A stretch of DNA of 64,000 bases from Massilia timonae CCUG 45783 (GCF_000315425.1 NZ_JH992922.1:1075922-1139921), one strand, 5' to 3'; counted from the first letter of the stretch, positions 8,352 to 16,300 are shown. A program made the numbers and translations. Notes: a model not told the origin generated them from the sequence alone.

Positions 8352-11300
8352 ATGACCACAGTCGATTATCTTCGCGAGAAAGCCAGCGACGCACCTCCGG
8401 TCCGCGCTCCCGCACGTTCCCCGGCCCTTCCGGCGCCGGTGGTGAGCTGGCTGCAACGGGTCGAGGCCGCGGCCCATCCCCAGCCGAAGCTGACCGATGA
8501 AGTCGTCGACCCCAAGGCCGCGCAATACAAGTTCGTCTATGTCATGGCGCCCACCAGCGGCGGCCGCCACGTCGCGCTGTGCCTGTGCAAGGCGCGCCTG
8601 CGTCCGAACGGCGACGTGGCCGCGGCCAGCCCGGTCAGCGAAGTGTTCTCGCTGCTGTCGGCGCCGCCCGCCTACCTCGAAGGCGACGACGTCGACCTGG
8701 TGCGCTTCTTCATCGCCATGCGCAGCGGGTCGGCCCAGGGCACCAGCGCCACCGAACCCAAGGGCAAGGTGGGCGCGATCCTGCTGCAGATGCTGCTCGA
8801 TCAGGGCAAGCTGCTGTGGGCGAACTCGTGGTCCGACATGGCCAGCGGCCTTGTCTATCCGTTGCAGGGTGGCCCGACCCGCCTGGCCAGCCTGGCCTGG
8901 CGCGACGAAGGCCGGGTGTCCAAGCTCGGGTGGTCGGTGGAGCCGGTCGGTGGCGCCGCCACCCACAGCGCGGCCGACCAGATCGACTACATGCTGCCGA
9001 CCGATCCGCCGTGGTACATCGACAACCTGTCCTGCGGGCCGCTCGAACTCAATCGCGGCGGCATCGACATCTCGCTGGCCGAACTGCAGGCCCTGGTGGC
9101 GCAAGCCCCGGCCCTGACCGGCACCGACAAGAAACGCGTCTCGCAGCTGCTGCTGGCCCACGGCCTGCAGCAGCTGATGCCATTGCCGCAACCGCTGACC
9201 CAGCGCCTGCGCAATGACGTCAAGCCGATTCCGCACCTGCTGCTCGATGCCGTGCAGCTGGCCGACGGCAACGTCACGCGCTGGCAAGACTTCGCCGTGC
9301 TGGCCTTCGACTACGACGGCCAGCGCGTCTCGTTCGACCCGTCGCAGCGCGTGGTGCGCCAGATCGGCGACCTCACCGAAATCATCGAACGCGACCCGAA
9401 GGCCGAGAGCGACGCCCTCGATAAACTGGGCGAGATCGGCTTCCGCAAGCCGGTCACCGCCCCGTTCAACGCCATGGCCGGCGCGCTGCAGCTCGAAAGC
9501 CAGGCGCACTGGCTGCGCTTTGCCGAGAACGACGTCGACGCGCTGTCCGACGCCGGCTGGCACCTGCAGAAATCTAACAAGTACCGGTATGACGTCGTAC
9601 CGGTCGAAGACTGGTATGCCGACATCGACGAGCCGGCCGAAGCAGGCAACGCCTGGTTCGAGCTGGAGCTGGGCATCGTGGTGGCGAAGAAGCGCGTGCC
9701 GCTGCTGCCGGTGCTGGTGCAGCTGATCCGCAGCGCGCCGCTCGAATTCGACCCTGCCGTGCTGGCCGCCCATGCCGAGGCCGACCAGATGTTGGCCGTC
9801 CTGCCTGACGGCGTGCGCGTGGCGCTGCCGTGGGGCCGCCTCAAGCCGATCCTCGCCACCCTGGGCGAGCTGTACTTCAACGACAAGATCAAGGGCAAGC
9901 TGCGCCTGTCGACCCTCGATGCGGCGCGCCTCGAAGAATTGGCGCGCGGCGTCGAGCTGCGCTGGACCGGCGGCGAGCGCCTGCGCGAGACCGGCCGCAA
10001 GCTGAGCCAGTTCGGCGCGGTCAAGAAGGTCGAAGCGCCCAAGGGCCTGCAAGCGACCCTCCGTGATTACCAGCTCGACGGCCTGTCCTGGATGCAGTTC
10101 CTGCGCGAGTACGACCTGGGCGGCATCCTGGCCGACGACATGGGTCTCGGTAAAACGGTGCAGACGCTGGCCCACATCCTCACCGAGAAAGAGGCCGGCC
10201 GTCTTACCAGCCCGGCCCTGGTGATCGCCCCGACCAGCCTGATGGCCAACTGGTTCGACGAAGCCGCGCGCTTCGCGCCGAGCCTCAAGGTGCTGCTCCT
10301 GCAGGGCAAGGAGCGCATGGACCTGTTCGACCAGATCGACGACGCCGACATCGTCCTGACCACCTATGCGCTGCTGCCGCGCGACGAAGAAGAACTGCGC
10401 AAGCACCACTATCACCTGGTGATCCTCGACGAATCGCACTACATCAAGAACACCCGCTCCAAGGCGGCGCAGACGGCCGGCTCGCTCGACGCCCGCCACC
10501 GCCTGTGCCTGTCGGGCACCCCGCTCGAGAACCACCTGGGCGAATTGTGGTCGCAGTTCCACTTCCTGCTCCCGGGCCTCCTGGGCGACGAGAAGACCTT
10601 CAACACGCAGTTCCGCCATCCGATCGAGCGCCAGGACGACCCGGTGCGCCGCACCCTGCTGAACCGCCGCATCCGTCCCTTCCTGCTGCGCCGCACGAAA
10701 GACCACGTGGCCAAGGAGCTGCCGGAGAAAACCGAGATGGTGCGCCGCATCGAGCTGGCCGGCCCGCAGCGCGACCTGTACGAGACCGTGCGCCTGGCGA
10801 TGGACAAGAAGGTGCGCGACGAGATCGACCGCAAGGGCGTGGCGCGCAGCCAGATCGTCATCCTCGAGGCCTTGCTCAAGCTGCGCCAGGTCTGCTGCGA
10901 TCCGCGCCTGGTGAAGGCGATGCCGTCCAAGAAGAACACGGCCGCCGTGTCGGCCAAGCTGCTGGACCTGATGCAGATGGTCGAAGACCTGCTGGGCGAG
11001 GGCCGCAAGATCCTCGTGTTCTCGCAGTTCACCAGCATGCTCGGCCTGATCGAGGAAGAACTCGACGCGCGCAACATCCCGTACGCGATCCTGACCGGCG
11101 AGACGCGCGACCGCTCGGCCCAGGTGGCGGCCTTCCAGCAGGGCGCGGTGCCGATCTTCCTGATCAGCCTGAAAGCCGGCGGTGTAGGACTCAATCTCAC
11201 AGCGGCCGACACCGTGATCCACTACGACCCGTGGTGGAACCCGGCGGCCGAGAACCAAGCGACCGACCGCGCCTGGCGCATCGGGCAAGACAAGCCCGTG

Positions 11301-11465
11301 TTCGTGTACAAGTTGATCGCGAAAGGCACGCTGGAAGAAAAAATCCAGCAGCTGCAGCAGAAGAAGTCGGAGCTGGCGCAGTCGATCCTGTCCGAAGGCG
11401 AATCGCAGAAGATGGCGCTGACGCAGGAAGACCTGCAGGCGATCTTCGCGCCGCTGGACGACTGA
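8352..11465 (+). CDS. SNF2-family DEAD/DEAH-box helicase (1037 aa)
   Basis: An ATP-driven DNA translocase of the SNF2 superfamily. The C-terminal half has all core motifs: Walker A DMGLGKT at residues 596-602, the DESH box at 693-696, LSGTPLENHLGELW, and the second RecA domain with LKAGGVGLNLTAAD and the terminal QATDRAWRIGQ. The first about 590 residues are an unassigned N-terminal region which in related bacterial proteins carries a SWIM zinc finger; I see no clear CxCx(n)CxH here. I chose the ATG at 8352; the frame continues to 8205 without family similarity. A second SNF2 protein lies at 43916-48055. Confidence 0.88.
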   Translation: MTTVDYLREKASDAPPVRAPARSPALPAPVVSWLQRVEAAAHPQPKLTDEVVDPKAAQYKFVYVMAPTSGGRHVALCLCKARLRPNGDVAAASPVSEVFSLLSAPPAYLEGDDVDLVRFFIAMRSGSAQGTSATEPKGKVGAILLQMLLDQGKLLWANSWSDMASGLVYPLQGGPTRLASLAWRDEGRVSKLGWSVEPVGGAATHSAADQIDYMLPTDPPWYIDNLSCGPLELNRGGIDISLAELQALVAQAPALTGTDKKRVSQLLLAHGLQQLMPLPQPLTQRLRNDVKPIPHLLLDAVQLADGNVTRWQDFAVLAFDYDGQRVSFDPSQRVVRQIGDLTEIIERDPKAESDALDKLGEIGFRKPVTAPFNAMAGALQLESQAHWLRFAENDVDALSDAGWHLQKSNKYRYDVVPVEDWYADIDEPAEAGNAWFELELGIVVAKKRVPLLPVLVQLIRSAPLEFDPAVLAAHAEADQMLAVLPDGVRVALPWGRLKPILATLGELYFNDKIKGKLRLSTLDAARLEELARGVELRWTGGERLRETGRKLSQFGAVKKVEAPKGLQATLRDYQLDGLSWMQFLREYDLGGILADDMGLGKTVQTLAHILTEKEAGRLTSPALVIAPTSLMANWFDEAARFAPSLKVLLLQGKERMDLFDQIDDADIVLTTYALLPRDEEELRKHHYHLVILDESHYIKNTRSKAAQTAGSLDARHRLCLSGTPLENHLGELWSQFHFLLPGLLGDEKTFNTQFRHPIERQDDPVRRTLLNRRIRPFLLRRTKDHVAKELPEKTEMVRRIELAGPQRDLYETVRLAMDKKVRDEIDRKGVARSQIVILEALLKLRQVCCDPRLVKAMPSKKNTAAVSAKLLDLMQMVEDLLGEGRKILVFSQFTSMLGLIEEELDARNIPYAILTGETRDRSAQVAAFQQGAVPIFLISLKAGGVGLNLTAADTVIHYDPWWNPAAENQATDRAWRIGQDKPVFVYKLIAKGTLEEKIQQLQQKKSELAQSILSEGESQKMALTQEDLQAIFAPLDD

Positions 11466-11501
11466 TTGGATGGGGCCGCGCTCGCTGGCGTGAGCGCGGC
11501 C

Positions 11502-11533
11502 GAAAAGAAAGCACGCGGCGCAAGGCCGCGTGC
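11502..11533 (-). terminator. Terminator for the DUF3297 gene
   Basis: On the minus strand a 9-bp GC-rich hairpin (11511-11519 with 11525-11533) is followed by TTTCTTTTC (11502-11510). A second 10-bp hairpin (11474-11483 with 11492-11501) lies directly beyond it and may serve the helicase transcript from the other side. Confidence 0.65.
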
Positions 11534-11550
11534 GACGCTGTCAAGACAGC

Positions 11551-11799
11551 TTATTTGTAGAAGGCTTCGACCTTGCCCTTGAGCTTGATGAGCATCGGCT
11601 TGCCGCGGCGGTCGAGGGTCTTGCCGGCGGCGACCTTGATCCAGCCTTCGCTGAGGCAATATTCTTCGACGTCGTAGCGATCCTTGTCGTTGAAGCGGAT
11701 GCCGATTTCGCGCTGGAACACGTCACGGTTGTGGAAAGGGCTGCTCGGATCGATCGACAGCCGGTCTGGGAGCGGGGGGAGGGTTGCGGTATCGTTCAT
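11551..11799 (-). CDS. DUF3297 family protein
   Basis: An 82-aa cytoplasmic protein of the uncharacterised DUF3297 family, recognised from the pattern LPDRLSIDPSSPFHN...IGIRFNDKDR...EEYCLSEGWIKV...RRGKPMLIKLKGKVE. The start at 11799 is chosen because homologues begin at M-N-D-T; the ATG at 11820 is also in frame. It has no signal peptide and no catalytic motif I can name. It is convergent with the SNF2 helicase and divergent from the histidine kinase. The function is unknown. Confidence 0.85.
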   Translation of the reverse strand: MNDTATLPPLPDRLSIDPSSPFHNRDVFQREIGIRFNDKDRYDVEEYCLSEGWIKVAAGKTLDRRGKPMLIKLKGKVEAFYK

Positions 11800-11981
11800 G
11801 GTGCGCGAATTATCCCTCAACTCGCCGGGACATGGCGCATTTCTTTGCGCGGGCGGCCTTTGGCCCGGGCCTGGCCCGAATCATGGCGTGCCCATCGAGA
11901 GATATTTCACAAACACTGTTTCATGGCTGTATACTTGATGGTAAACCTGACATCCTTGCTAGTTGGTCAAGAAAGAGCCCG

Positions 11982-13112
11982 ATGAAGTCCAGCCCCCATG
12001 CCGCCGCCTCGTCGCCAGGCTCCCCTCCCATCGCGGGCCGCCCTGACGACGATGCGCTGCCGGCCGGGCAGTTCCGCGCGATCGCCGAACTGGGCGGCGA
12101 TGTCGCCTTCGCCATCGCGCTGCCGGCGCACCGCTTCGTGTATCTGAGCCCCGCCTTCGGCGCACTGAGCGGCTTCGACCGCGAGGCGCTGCAGCGTGCG
12201 CTCGACGGCGACGCCGTCTCGCCCCTGGCGCCGCTCGCGGCCTGGCTGCGCGAGGCGGCCGGCGGCGCGCCCGGCGCGCGCAGCCAGCGCGAATTCGACC
12301 TGTTCGACGCCGAGGGCCGGCCGCTGGCGCTGGAAGGCCTGGCCACGGCGCTGGTCGACGGCTCTGCCGACGGTGCTGCCGACCATGGCGCGACCCTGGT
12401 CGGGCTGCTGCGCGACCTGTCGGCGCGACGCGCCCACCAAAGCGAGCAGAAGCGTTTTGCCAGCATGCTCAATCACGAATTCCGCACCCCGTTGGCCACG
12501 ATCGACGGCGCCATCCAGCGCCTCGAGGCGACGTCGAGCCACGCCGACGAGCCCACGCGCACGCGCTACCGCAAGATCGGCGCCGCGGTCGACCGCCTGA
12601 TCGGGATGCTCGATGAATACCTGTCGCCGGATCGCATGGCCGCGCTCGGCCGCGCGCGGCAGCCGAACACGATCACCGTGAGCGACCTGGTCGACAGCGG
12701 CGCCGTCCAGATCCGCGCGGCCGGCCGCGAAGCCGCGCTGCGGCTGGAAGAACTACCACTGACCCTGCGCGGGGAGCCGGAAGGCCTGCGCCTGGCGCTC
12801 AAGGTCTTGATCGATAATGCATTGGCGTTTTCGCCGCCGTCGGCGCCCGTGATCCTGCGTGCGCGGCGCAGCGGCGGCGGGGTCGAGCTGGCGGTGCTGG
12901 ACGGCGGCGCCGGCGTGCCGCCGGAGGACGTGGCGCGGGTCTTCGACAAGGGCTACCGCGGCCGCAACGCCGCCGGCCTGCCCGGCAGCGGCCTCGGTCT
13001 GTACATGGCGCGCTCGATCGTCGAGGTGCATGGCGGTGTGCTGAGCCTGGCGCCGGGAGAGGAAGGGGCGGGCGCCGAATTCCGTTTATGGATGCCTGCT
13101 TTGAGCCTTTAG
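11982..13112 (+). CDS. Sensor histidine kinase, soluble, PAS-like N-terminus
   Basis: A 376-aa kinase with no membrane segment, so probably cytoplasmic. Residues about 28-140 look PAS-like (GGDVAFAIALPAHRFVYLSPAFGALSG). The HisKA helix holds the H-box HEFRTPLAT with the phospho-accepting H165. The HATPase region has the N-box (LIDNALAF), G1 (LDGGAGVPPED), and G2 (GSGLGLYMARSIVEVHGG). A response regulator follows 123 bp downstream. The ATG at 11982 has GAAAGAG upstream (11971-11977). The gene next to it on the right is the likely partner; the signal is unknown. Confidence 0.9.
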   Translation: MKSSPHAAASSPGSPPIAGRPDDDALPAGQFRAIAELGGDVAFAIALPAHRFVYLSPAFGALSGFDREALQRALDGDAVSPLAPLAAWLREAAGGAPGARSQREFDLFDAEGRPLALEGLATALVDGSADGAADHGATLVGLLRDLSARRAHQSEQKRFASMLNHEFRTPLATIDGAIQRLEATSSHADEPTRTRYRKIGAAVDRLIGMLDEYLSPDRMAALGRARQPNTITVSDLVDSGAVQIRAAGREAALRLEELPLTLRGEPEGLRLALKVLIDNALAFSPPSAPVILRARRSGGGVELAVLDGGAGVPPEDVARVFDKGYRGRNAAGLPGSGLGLYMARSIVEVHGGVLSLAPGEEGAGAEFRLWMPALSL

Positions 13113-13235
13113 GGAGTTATAGAGGAACAACTCCTTGCTTCAGACCGCCTCAGCAACGATAATCGGACCGCGACCCGGCAAGGATAACGCTACCATTGGT
13201 ATCATTGTCGGGTTAAAGAACACTACGGCCAAGGA

Positions 13236-13916
13236 ATGACGCAGATACTGATTGTTGAAGACAATGGCGAATACGCCGACGACATGGCCGAGTTCCTGAA
13301 GGAGCTCGACCATGAAGTGACGATCGCCAGGACCGCCAGCGAGATGTGGGCGGCGCTGACGCGCACCCCGGCCGCGGTGGTCGTGCTCGACCTTGGCTTG
13401 CCGGACGAGGACGGTTTCAATGTCATTCCGCGCATGCGCCAGCTGTATCCCGAGATCGGCCTGCTGGTGCTGACGGGCCGGGTGGCGTTCGACCACCGCA
13501 TCCTGGGCCTGCGCCTGGGCGCCGACCATTATTTGACCAAGCCGATCAAGTTCCCCGAACTGGCGGCCCACATCGAAGCCCTGGACCGGCGCGTGCGTCC
13601 GCCCGATCCGGTCCCGACGCCGAGCAAGTGGACCCTGCGCGTGAGCGCGCGCCAGCTCGAGCTGATGGGCAAGGTGATCGACCTGACCGAAAAAGAGTGC
13701 AATTTCCTGCACCTGTTGACGATCAATACCCGTCCGGTGCCGCGCCACGTGATCGTGGCAGGCATGGGCGGCGAAGACCCGGACGCCAGCCGCCGGGTCG
13801 ACATGCTGGTCTACCGCCTGCGCAAGAAAGCCCGTTCCGGCCTCGGCCAGGACCTCCCCCTGCGCAGCGCCTATGGCGAAGGCTACAGCCTCTCCGCCGG
13901 CTTCACCCTCTCCTAA
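13236..13916 (+). CDS. OmpR-family response regulator
   Basis: The 226-aa protein has an N-terminal receiver domain with the acidic pair E8/D9, the phospho-acceptor D52 (VLDLGLPDEDG), T80 and K102 (LTKPIKFPE), and a C-terminal winged helix (residues about 127-222; MLVYRLRKKAR...RSAYGEGYSL). Together with the kinase just upstream it forms a two-component system acting on DNA. AAGGA lies before the ATG at 13236. Its stop codon is followed immediately by the mobile-repeat island, so its 3' end has been a border for transposon insertions. Confidence 0.92.
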   Translation: MTQILIVEDNGEYADDMAEFLKELDHEVTIARTASEMWAALTRTPAAVVVLDLGLPDEDGFNVIPRMRQLYPEIGLLVLTGRVAFDHRILGLRLGADHYLTKPIKFPELAAHIEALDRRVRPPDPVPTPSKWTLRVSARQLELMGKVIDLTEKECNFLHLLTINTRPVPRHVIVAGMGGEDPDASRRVDMLVYRLRKKARSGLGQDLPLRSAYGEGYSLSAGFTLS

Positions 13917-13945
13917 TCAGGGTCAGCGTCGAATTATTGGCCAAT
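13917..13945 (+). repeat. REP-like repeat, copy A
   Basis: Begins directly after the response-regulator stop codon with AGGGTCAGCGTCGAATT and ends in ATTGGCCAAT. It matches the reconstructed IS110 target repeat except for C in place of A before GTCG. It shares its 18 terminal bases exactly with 15177-15194. Confidence 0.7.
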
Positions 13946-13957
13946 AGCCGCTCGGAC

Positions 13958-13970
13958 AATTAGGGTCAGA
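13958..13970 (+). repeat. Left half of the REP-like repeat split by the IS110 element
   Basis: AATTAGGGTCAGA. Together with 15174-15194 it reconstitutes one intact repeat if the element between is removed; the three bases AGA (13968-13970 and 15174-15176) occur at both junctions and hold the core. Confidence 0.75.
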
Positions 13971-14979
13971 TACCGTCTTGGATTGCAAGGTTTTTGTGAA
14001 GGTAATTGGCGTCAAATGGCTTGCCGGTTCGAACGACGCCGTAGATCAGATGCGCTAGCTTATGGGTAACAGCGCTGATCACTGCTCGCTTGGCCATGCC
14101 GTTCGCTAATAGGCGTTCGGCGAATTGATGCAGGATTGGATTGTGTCGGCGTGCGACCATACTGGGCATGAAAAGCGCTGCCCGTAGCGATGTGCTGCCG
14201 GTTTTGCAGAGCATTGTGCGGCCTTTGAGCGACGTGCCCGAGGTTCGCTGTTTGGGTGTGACGCCCAGGAAGGCAGCGAAGGCTTTCGCGTTTTTGAAGC
14301 GACGAATGTCGCCAAGATGGCCAAGTATGCGGGCAACCGTCGTCATCCCCAGCCCAGGGATACTGGCGATGAGTGCGGCATCGTTCTTCAATCCTGGATG
14401 GCGATCAATGTGATCGTCGATATCATCCTGCAGCTTTCGAATCTCGGCATCAAGCCATTTGATGTGCTCAGCGACGTTGTCGGCAACGTCTTGTAAGCCT
14501 GCCACGATGTGCGCTTCTATGCGGTTCTGTTCCTGCTGCCGAATGTCCTTCAGGGACTGCACGCGCAAGGTCCATGCACGCAGCTGGCGCTGCTCAAGCG
14601 GCGGCGCAACCCAAGGCTCCGGATTCATCGCCGCGCAATAACGCGCGATCAAGGCAGCGTCGATTTCGTCATTCTTGTTGCGGATGTTCTCGCCCGATCC
14701 AAAGCCCTTGATACAGGCTGGATTAACCACGCTGACCTTGAATCCCTCAGCGTGGAGCGTCGTGGCGATCGCCTCGTAGTACACACCTGTCGCCTCCATA
14801 CAGATGTGCAGCGTCGCCAGCGATGCTTTGGAGTCACGTAACCACTCCACCAGCGCACGATGCCCTGCGGATGTGTTATCGAATACCTTCGCCTTCAACT
14901 TCCCATTGATCAGCAAGGCCAAGTCTAGCTTCTTCTTGCTGACATCGATTCCCAGCACGTCATTACGTGTCGTGTTCAT
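13966..14979 (-). CDS. IS110-family transposase (recombinase)
   Basis: A 337-aa recombinase of the IS110 family, which uses a RuvC-like DEDD domain and a Tnp20 domain with a conserved serine. Residues D12 (GIDVSKKKLDL), E62 (CMEATGVYYE), D104 and D107 (NDEIDAALIA) fit the DEDD set; the SGTS motif at 247-250 contains the likely serine. The start at 14979 follows a conserved M-N-T-T-R-N; the upstream ATG at 15027 would run into the non-coding left end. The frame is intact. Its stop codon TGA (13968-13966) is built from the last core base plus two bases of the interrupted repeat, so the gene is closed by the target site. Confidence 0.93.
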   Translation of the reverse strand: MNTTRNDVLGIDVSKKKLDLALLINGKLKAKVFDNTSAGHRALVEWLRDSKASLATLHICMEATGVYYEAIATTLHAEGFKVSVVNPACIKGFGSGENIRNKNDEIDAALIARYCAAMNPEPWVAPPLEQRQLRAWTLRVQSLKDIRQQEQNRIEAHIVAGLQDVADNVAEHIKWLDAEIRKLQDDIDDHIDRHPGLKNDAALIASIPGLGMTTVARILGHLGDIRRFKNAKAFAAFLGVTPKQRTSGTSLKGRTMLCKTGSTSLRAALFMPSMVARRHNPILHQFAERLLANGMAKRAVISAVTHKLAHLIYGVVRTGKPFDANYLHKNLAIQDGI

Positions 14980-15175
14980 TTTTGGCCTCTCTCGTATGCG
15001 GGCTCCACGCCGTGTGCGATGGCCCAAGATACCGTTCGGACTAACAAAATGAAACGGGCAGAGGCACCTATCTGACCCACGTGCTCAACGGCACTCGAGT
15101 CGTTCGGCATCACTCCGCCCGACCGCTTCGTCGCCATCATAGACCAGCTCCGCCGCGGCACCTTCAATATACGAG
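13970..15175 (-). mobile_element. IS110-family element, about 1.2 kb, inserted in a REP-like repeat
   Basis: The element (minus orientation) has a 196-bp non-coding left end (15175-14980), an intact recombinase gene and almost no right-end non-coding DNA. The boundaries come from the split repeat: GGGTCAGA on one side and AGAGTCG on the other join to the intact repeat seen in the reverse orientation at 16243-16263. The minus-strand target reads CGACT-CT-GACCC with a CT core, and there is no target-site duplication beyond the core. This is expected for IS110 elements. Confidence 0.85.
14980..15175 (-). ncRNA. Predicted IS110 bridge RNA (left-end non-coding RNA)
   Basis: IS110 left ends are known to encode a bridge RNA whose two loops pair with donor and target. 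Read on the minus strand, this left end contains in order: CGACTC (15102-15097), equal to the left target; GGGTCAGA (15078-15071), complementary to the right target; ACGGTATCT (15035-15027), equal to the element's right end (13976-13968); and ATACGAGA (14997-14990), complementary to its left end at 15169-15176. The order target-loop then donor-loop, and left guide then right guide in each, fits the IS621 model. Exact RNA ends are not known. Confidence 0.7.
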
Positions 15176-15194
15176 AGTCGAATTATTGGCCAAT
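15174..15194 (+). repeat. Right half of the REP-like repeat split by the IS110 element
   Basis: AGAGTCGAATT followed by ATTGGCCAAT; the last 18 bases are identical to the end of copy A (13928-13945). It is the left-end flank of the element. Confidence 0.75.
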
Positions 15195-15276
15195 TTCCTT
15201 GGCAATCTTGCCGTCTTACTCAGTTTTACTCAACATTGCGCGGTTTCGATTGCTCCTGGCTTGTGTGTCCAATAAA

Positions 15277-15289
15277 TGGGGACAGAGTC
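15277..15289 (+). repeat. Partial RAYT-associated repeat
   Basis: TGGGGACAGAGTC, a 13-base part of the longer repeat at 15312-15332, 23 bases upstream of it and in the same orientation. Confidence 0.6.
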
Positions 15290-15311
15290 AGCCTATTTTT
15301 GCCGCCGCTTG

Positions 15312-15332
15312 CGATTAATTGGGGACAGAGTC
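15312..15332 (+). repeat. Left inverted repeat of the RAYT unit
   Basis: Contains ATTAATTGGGGACAGAGTC and is the exact 21-bp reverse complement of 16200-16220. It lies 43 bp before the transposase start and is the likely substrate of that enzyme. Confidence 0.75.
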
Positions 15333-15375
15333 GATTTGTGCTGTAAAATCGCTGCTCAACATTTGAGCAGACGCC

Positions 15376-16086
15376 ATGGCACGCCAACCCCGACTCATCG
15401 TTCCCGAGCAACCGCACCACGTCATCCAGCGCGGCAATAACCGCCAGGTGATCTTTCGTGAAGAGGCCGATTACCAGCGCTTCCTGGTCTGGCTCAAGGA
15501 GGGCGCCAGGTTCTATGACGTGGCGATCCACTCCTACGTCCTGATGCCGAACCACCTGCACCTGCTGGCCACGCCCAGCGACGCCACCGGCCTGGCGCTG
15601 ATGATGCAGAAGGTGGGCCGGCTCTACGTTCCCTGGTTCAATCTCAAGTACGAGCGCAGCGGCGGCCTGTTCGAAGGGCGTTTCCGCACCTCGCTGATCG
15701 ATTCGGACCGCTATTTCATGACCTGCAGCCGCTATATCGAGCTCAATCCGGTGCGCGCGCAGCTCACGGTGGCGCCGGACGACTATCCCTGGTCCAGCTA
15801 CGCCCACCACGCCGGCATCCGCACCGACACCCTAGTCGCCGATCACCCGTTGTTCTGGGCACTGGGCAACACGCCGTTCCAGCGCGAGGCCGCCTATATC
15901 GACATGGTCCGGCAAGGCCTCAGCACGGAAGAGGTCGATTTCATCACGATCGCGATCCTCAAGAACCAGCCGCTCGGCTCGCTCTCCTTCAAGACCGAAC
16001 TCGAGCGTAAAACGCAACGCCAGATCCTGCCGGCCAAGCGCGGACGCCCCTTCAATCCGCCGTTACCGCCGCTTTCAGCAGCCTGA
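15376..16086 (+). CDS. REP-associated tyrosine transposase (RAYT, TnpA_REP/Y1-Tnp)
   Basis: This 236-aa enzyme has the Y1 transposase HUH motif as H60-L-H62 (MPNHLHLL), the family start PRLIVPEQPHHVIQRGNNRQ, and the catalytic tyrosine candidate Y120 in CSRYIELNPVRA. The C-terminal tail with basic residues (KRGRPFNPP) is common in the family. The enzyme should nick single-stranded REP hairpins by forming a 5'-phosphotyrosine bond. The gene is intact with a strong terminator 20 bp downstream. The repeats around it are its probable substrates. It is an autonomous domesticated gene rather than a classical IS. Confidence 0.92.
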   Translation: MARQPRLIVPEQPHHVIQRGNNRQVIFREEADYQRFLVWLKEGARFYDVAIHSYVLMPNHLHLLATPSDATGLALMMQKVGRLYVPWFNLKYERSGGLFEGRFRTSLIDSDRYFMTCSRYIELNPVRAQLTVAPDDYPWSSYAHHAGIRTDTLVADHPLFWALGNTPFQREAAYIDMVRQGLSTEEVDFITIAILKNQPLGSLSFKTELERKTQRQILPAKRGRPFNPPLPPLSAA

Positions 16087-16105
16087 GGCGCACAATTCCT
16101 GACAT

Positions 16106-16135
16106 AACGGCACGGTTATTCGTGCCGTTTTTTTT
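16106..16135 (+). terminator. Strong Rho-independent terminator after the RAYT gene
   Basis: CGGCACG (16108-16114), a 6-nt loop and CGTGCCG (16121-16127) are followed by eight T (16128-16135), with two more A-T pairs extending the stem. This is the best terminator in the window. Confidence 0.9.
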
Positions 16136-16199
16136 GCCCAAAATCCTCTTAGGATCAACGACTTAGTGTCAAATCAAGTGATTCTGAACAGGCATGATT

Positions 16200-16220
16200 G
16201 ACTCTGTCCCCAATTAATCG
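16200..16220 (-). repeat. Right inverted repeat of the RAYT unit
   Basis: GACTCTGTCCCCAATTAATC plus G; exact reverse complement of 15312-15332. Confidence 0.75.
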
Positions 16221-16242
16221 TCAAGACAAAAAGTTGTCAAAC

Positions 16243-16263
16243 AATTCGACTCTGACCCTAATT
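16243..16263 (-). repeat. REP-like repeat, copy C: an intact IS110 target site
   Basis: Contains CGACTCTGACCC (16247-16258) uninterrupted, i.e. exactly the site that the IS110 element has split at 13968/15174, in the opposite orientation. It lies directly upstream of the gltB promoter. Confidence 0.75.
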
Positions 16264-16270
16264 ATTCTGG

Positions 16271-16300
16271 TTGACGAGGCATTTTGCAGTGCACTATTCT
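16271..16300 (+). promoter_or_regulatory. Sigma-70-like promoter for gltB
   Basis: TTGACG (16271-16276), an 18-base spacer and TATTCT (16295-16300) lie 38 bases before the gltB ATG. It starts 8 bases after the repeat at 16243-16263, so mobile-island changes could affect it. Confidence 0.5.

Larger units (their letters stand above)
15312..16220 (+). mobile_element. RAYT unit with flanking inverted repeats
   Basis: A 909-bp segment bounded by perfect 21-bp inverted repeats, holding one REP-associated tyrosine transposase gene and its terminator. RAYT genes are domesticated relatives of IS200/IS605 enzymes that spread short REP sequences. It sits next to the IS110 element and beside a second repeat family (copies at 13917, 13958/15174 and 16243). 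Confidence 0.65.

Noticed and set aside
13963..15078. GGGTCAGATA at 13963 and TATCTGACCC at 15069 as terminal inverted repeats of the IS110 element
   Set aside because: They would leave only 99 bp of non-coding left end and would not explain the split repeat. The second copy is better explained as a target guide in the bridge RNA; the real end is about 15175.
15081..15275. Short open frames across the IS110 left end and its flank
   Set aside because: They run across the element boundary and the right half of the repeat, and have no family similarity; the region is better explained as non-coding RNA and repeats.
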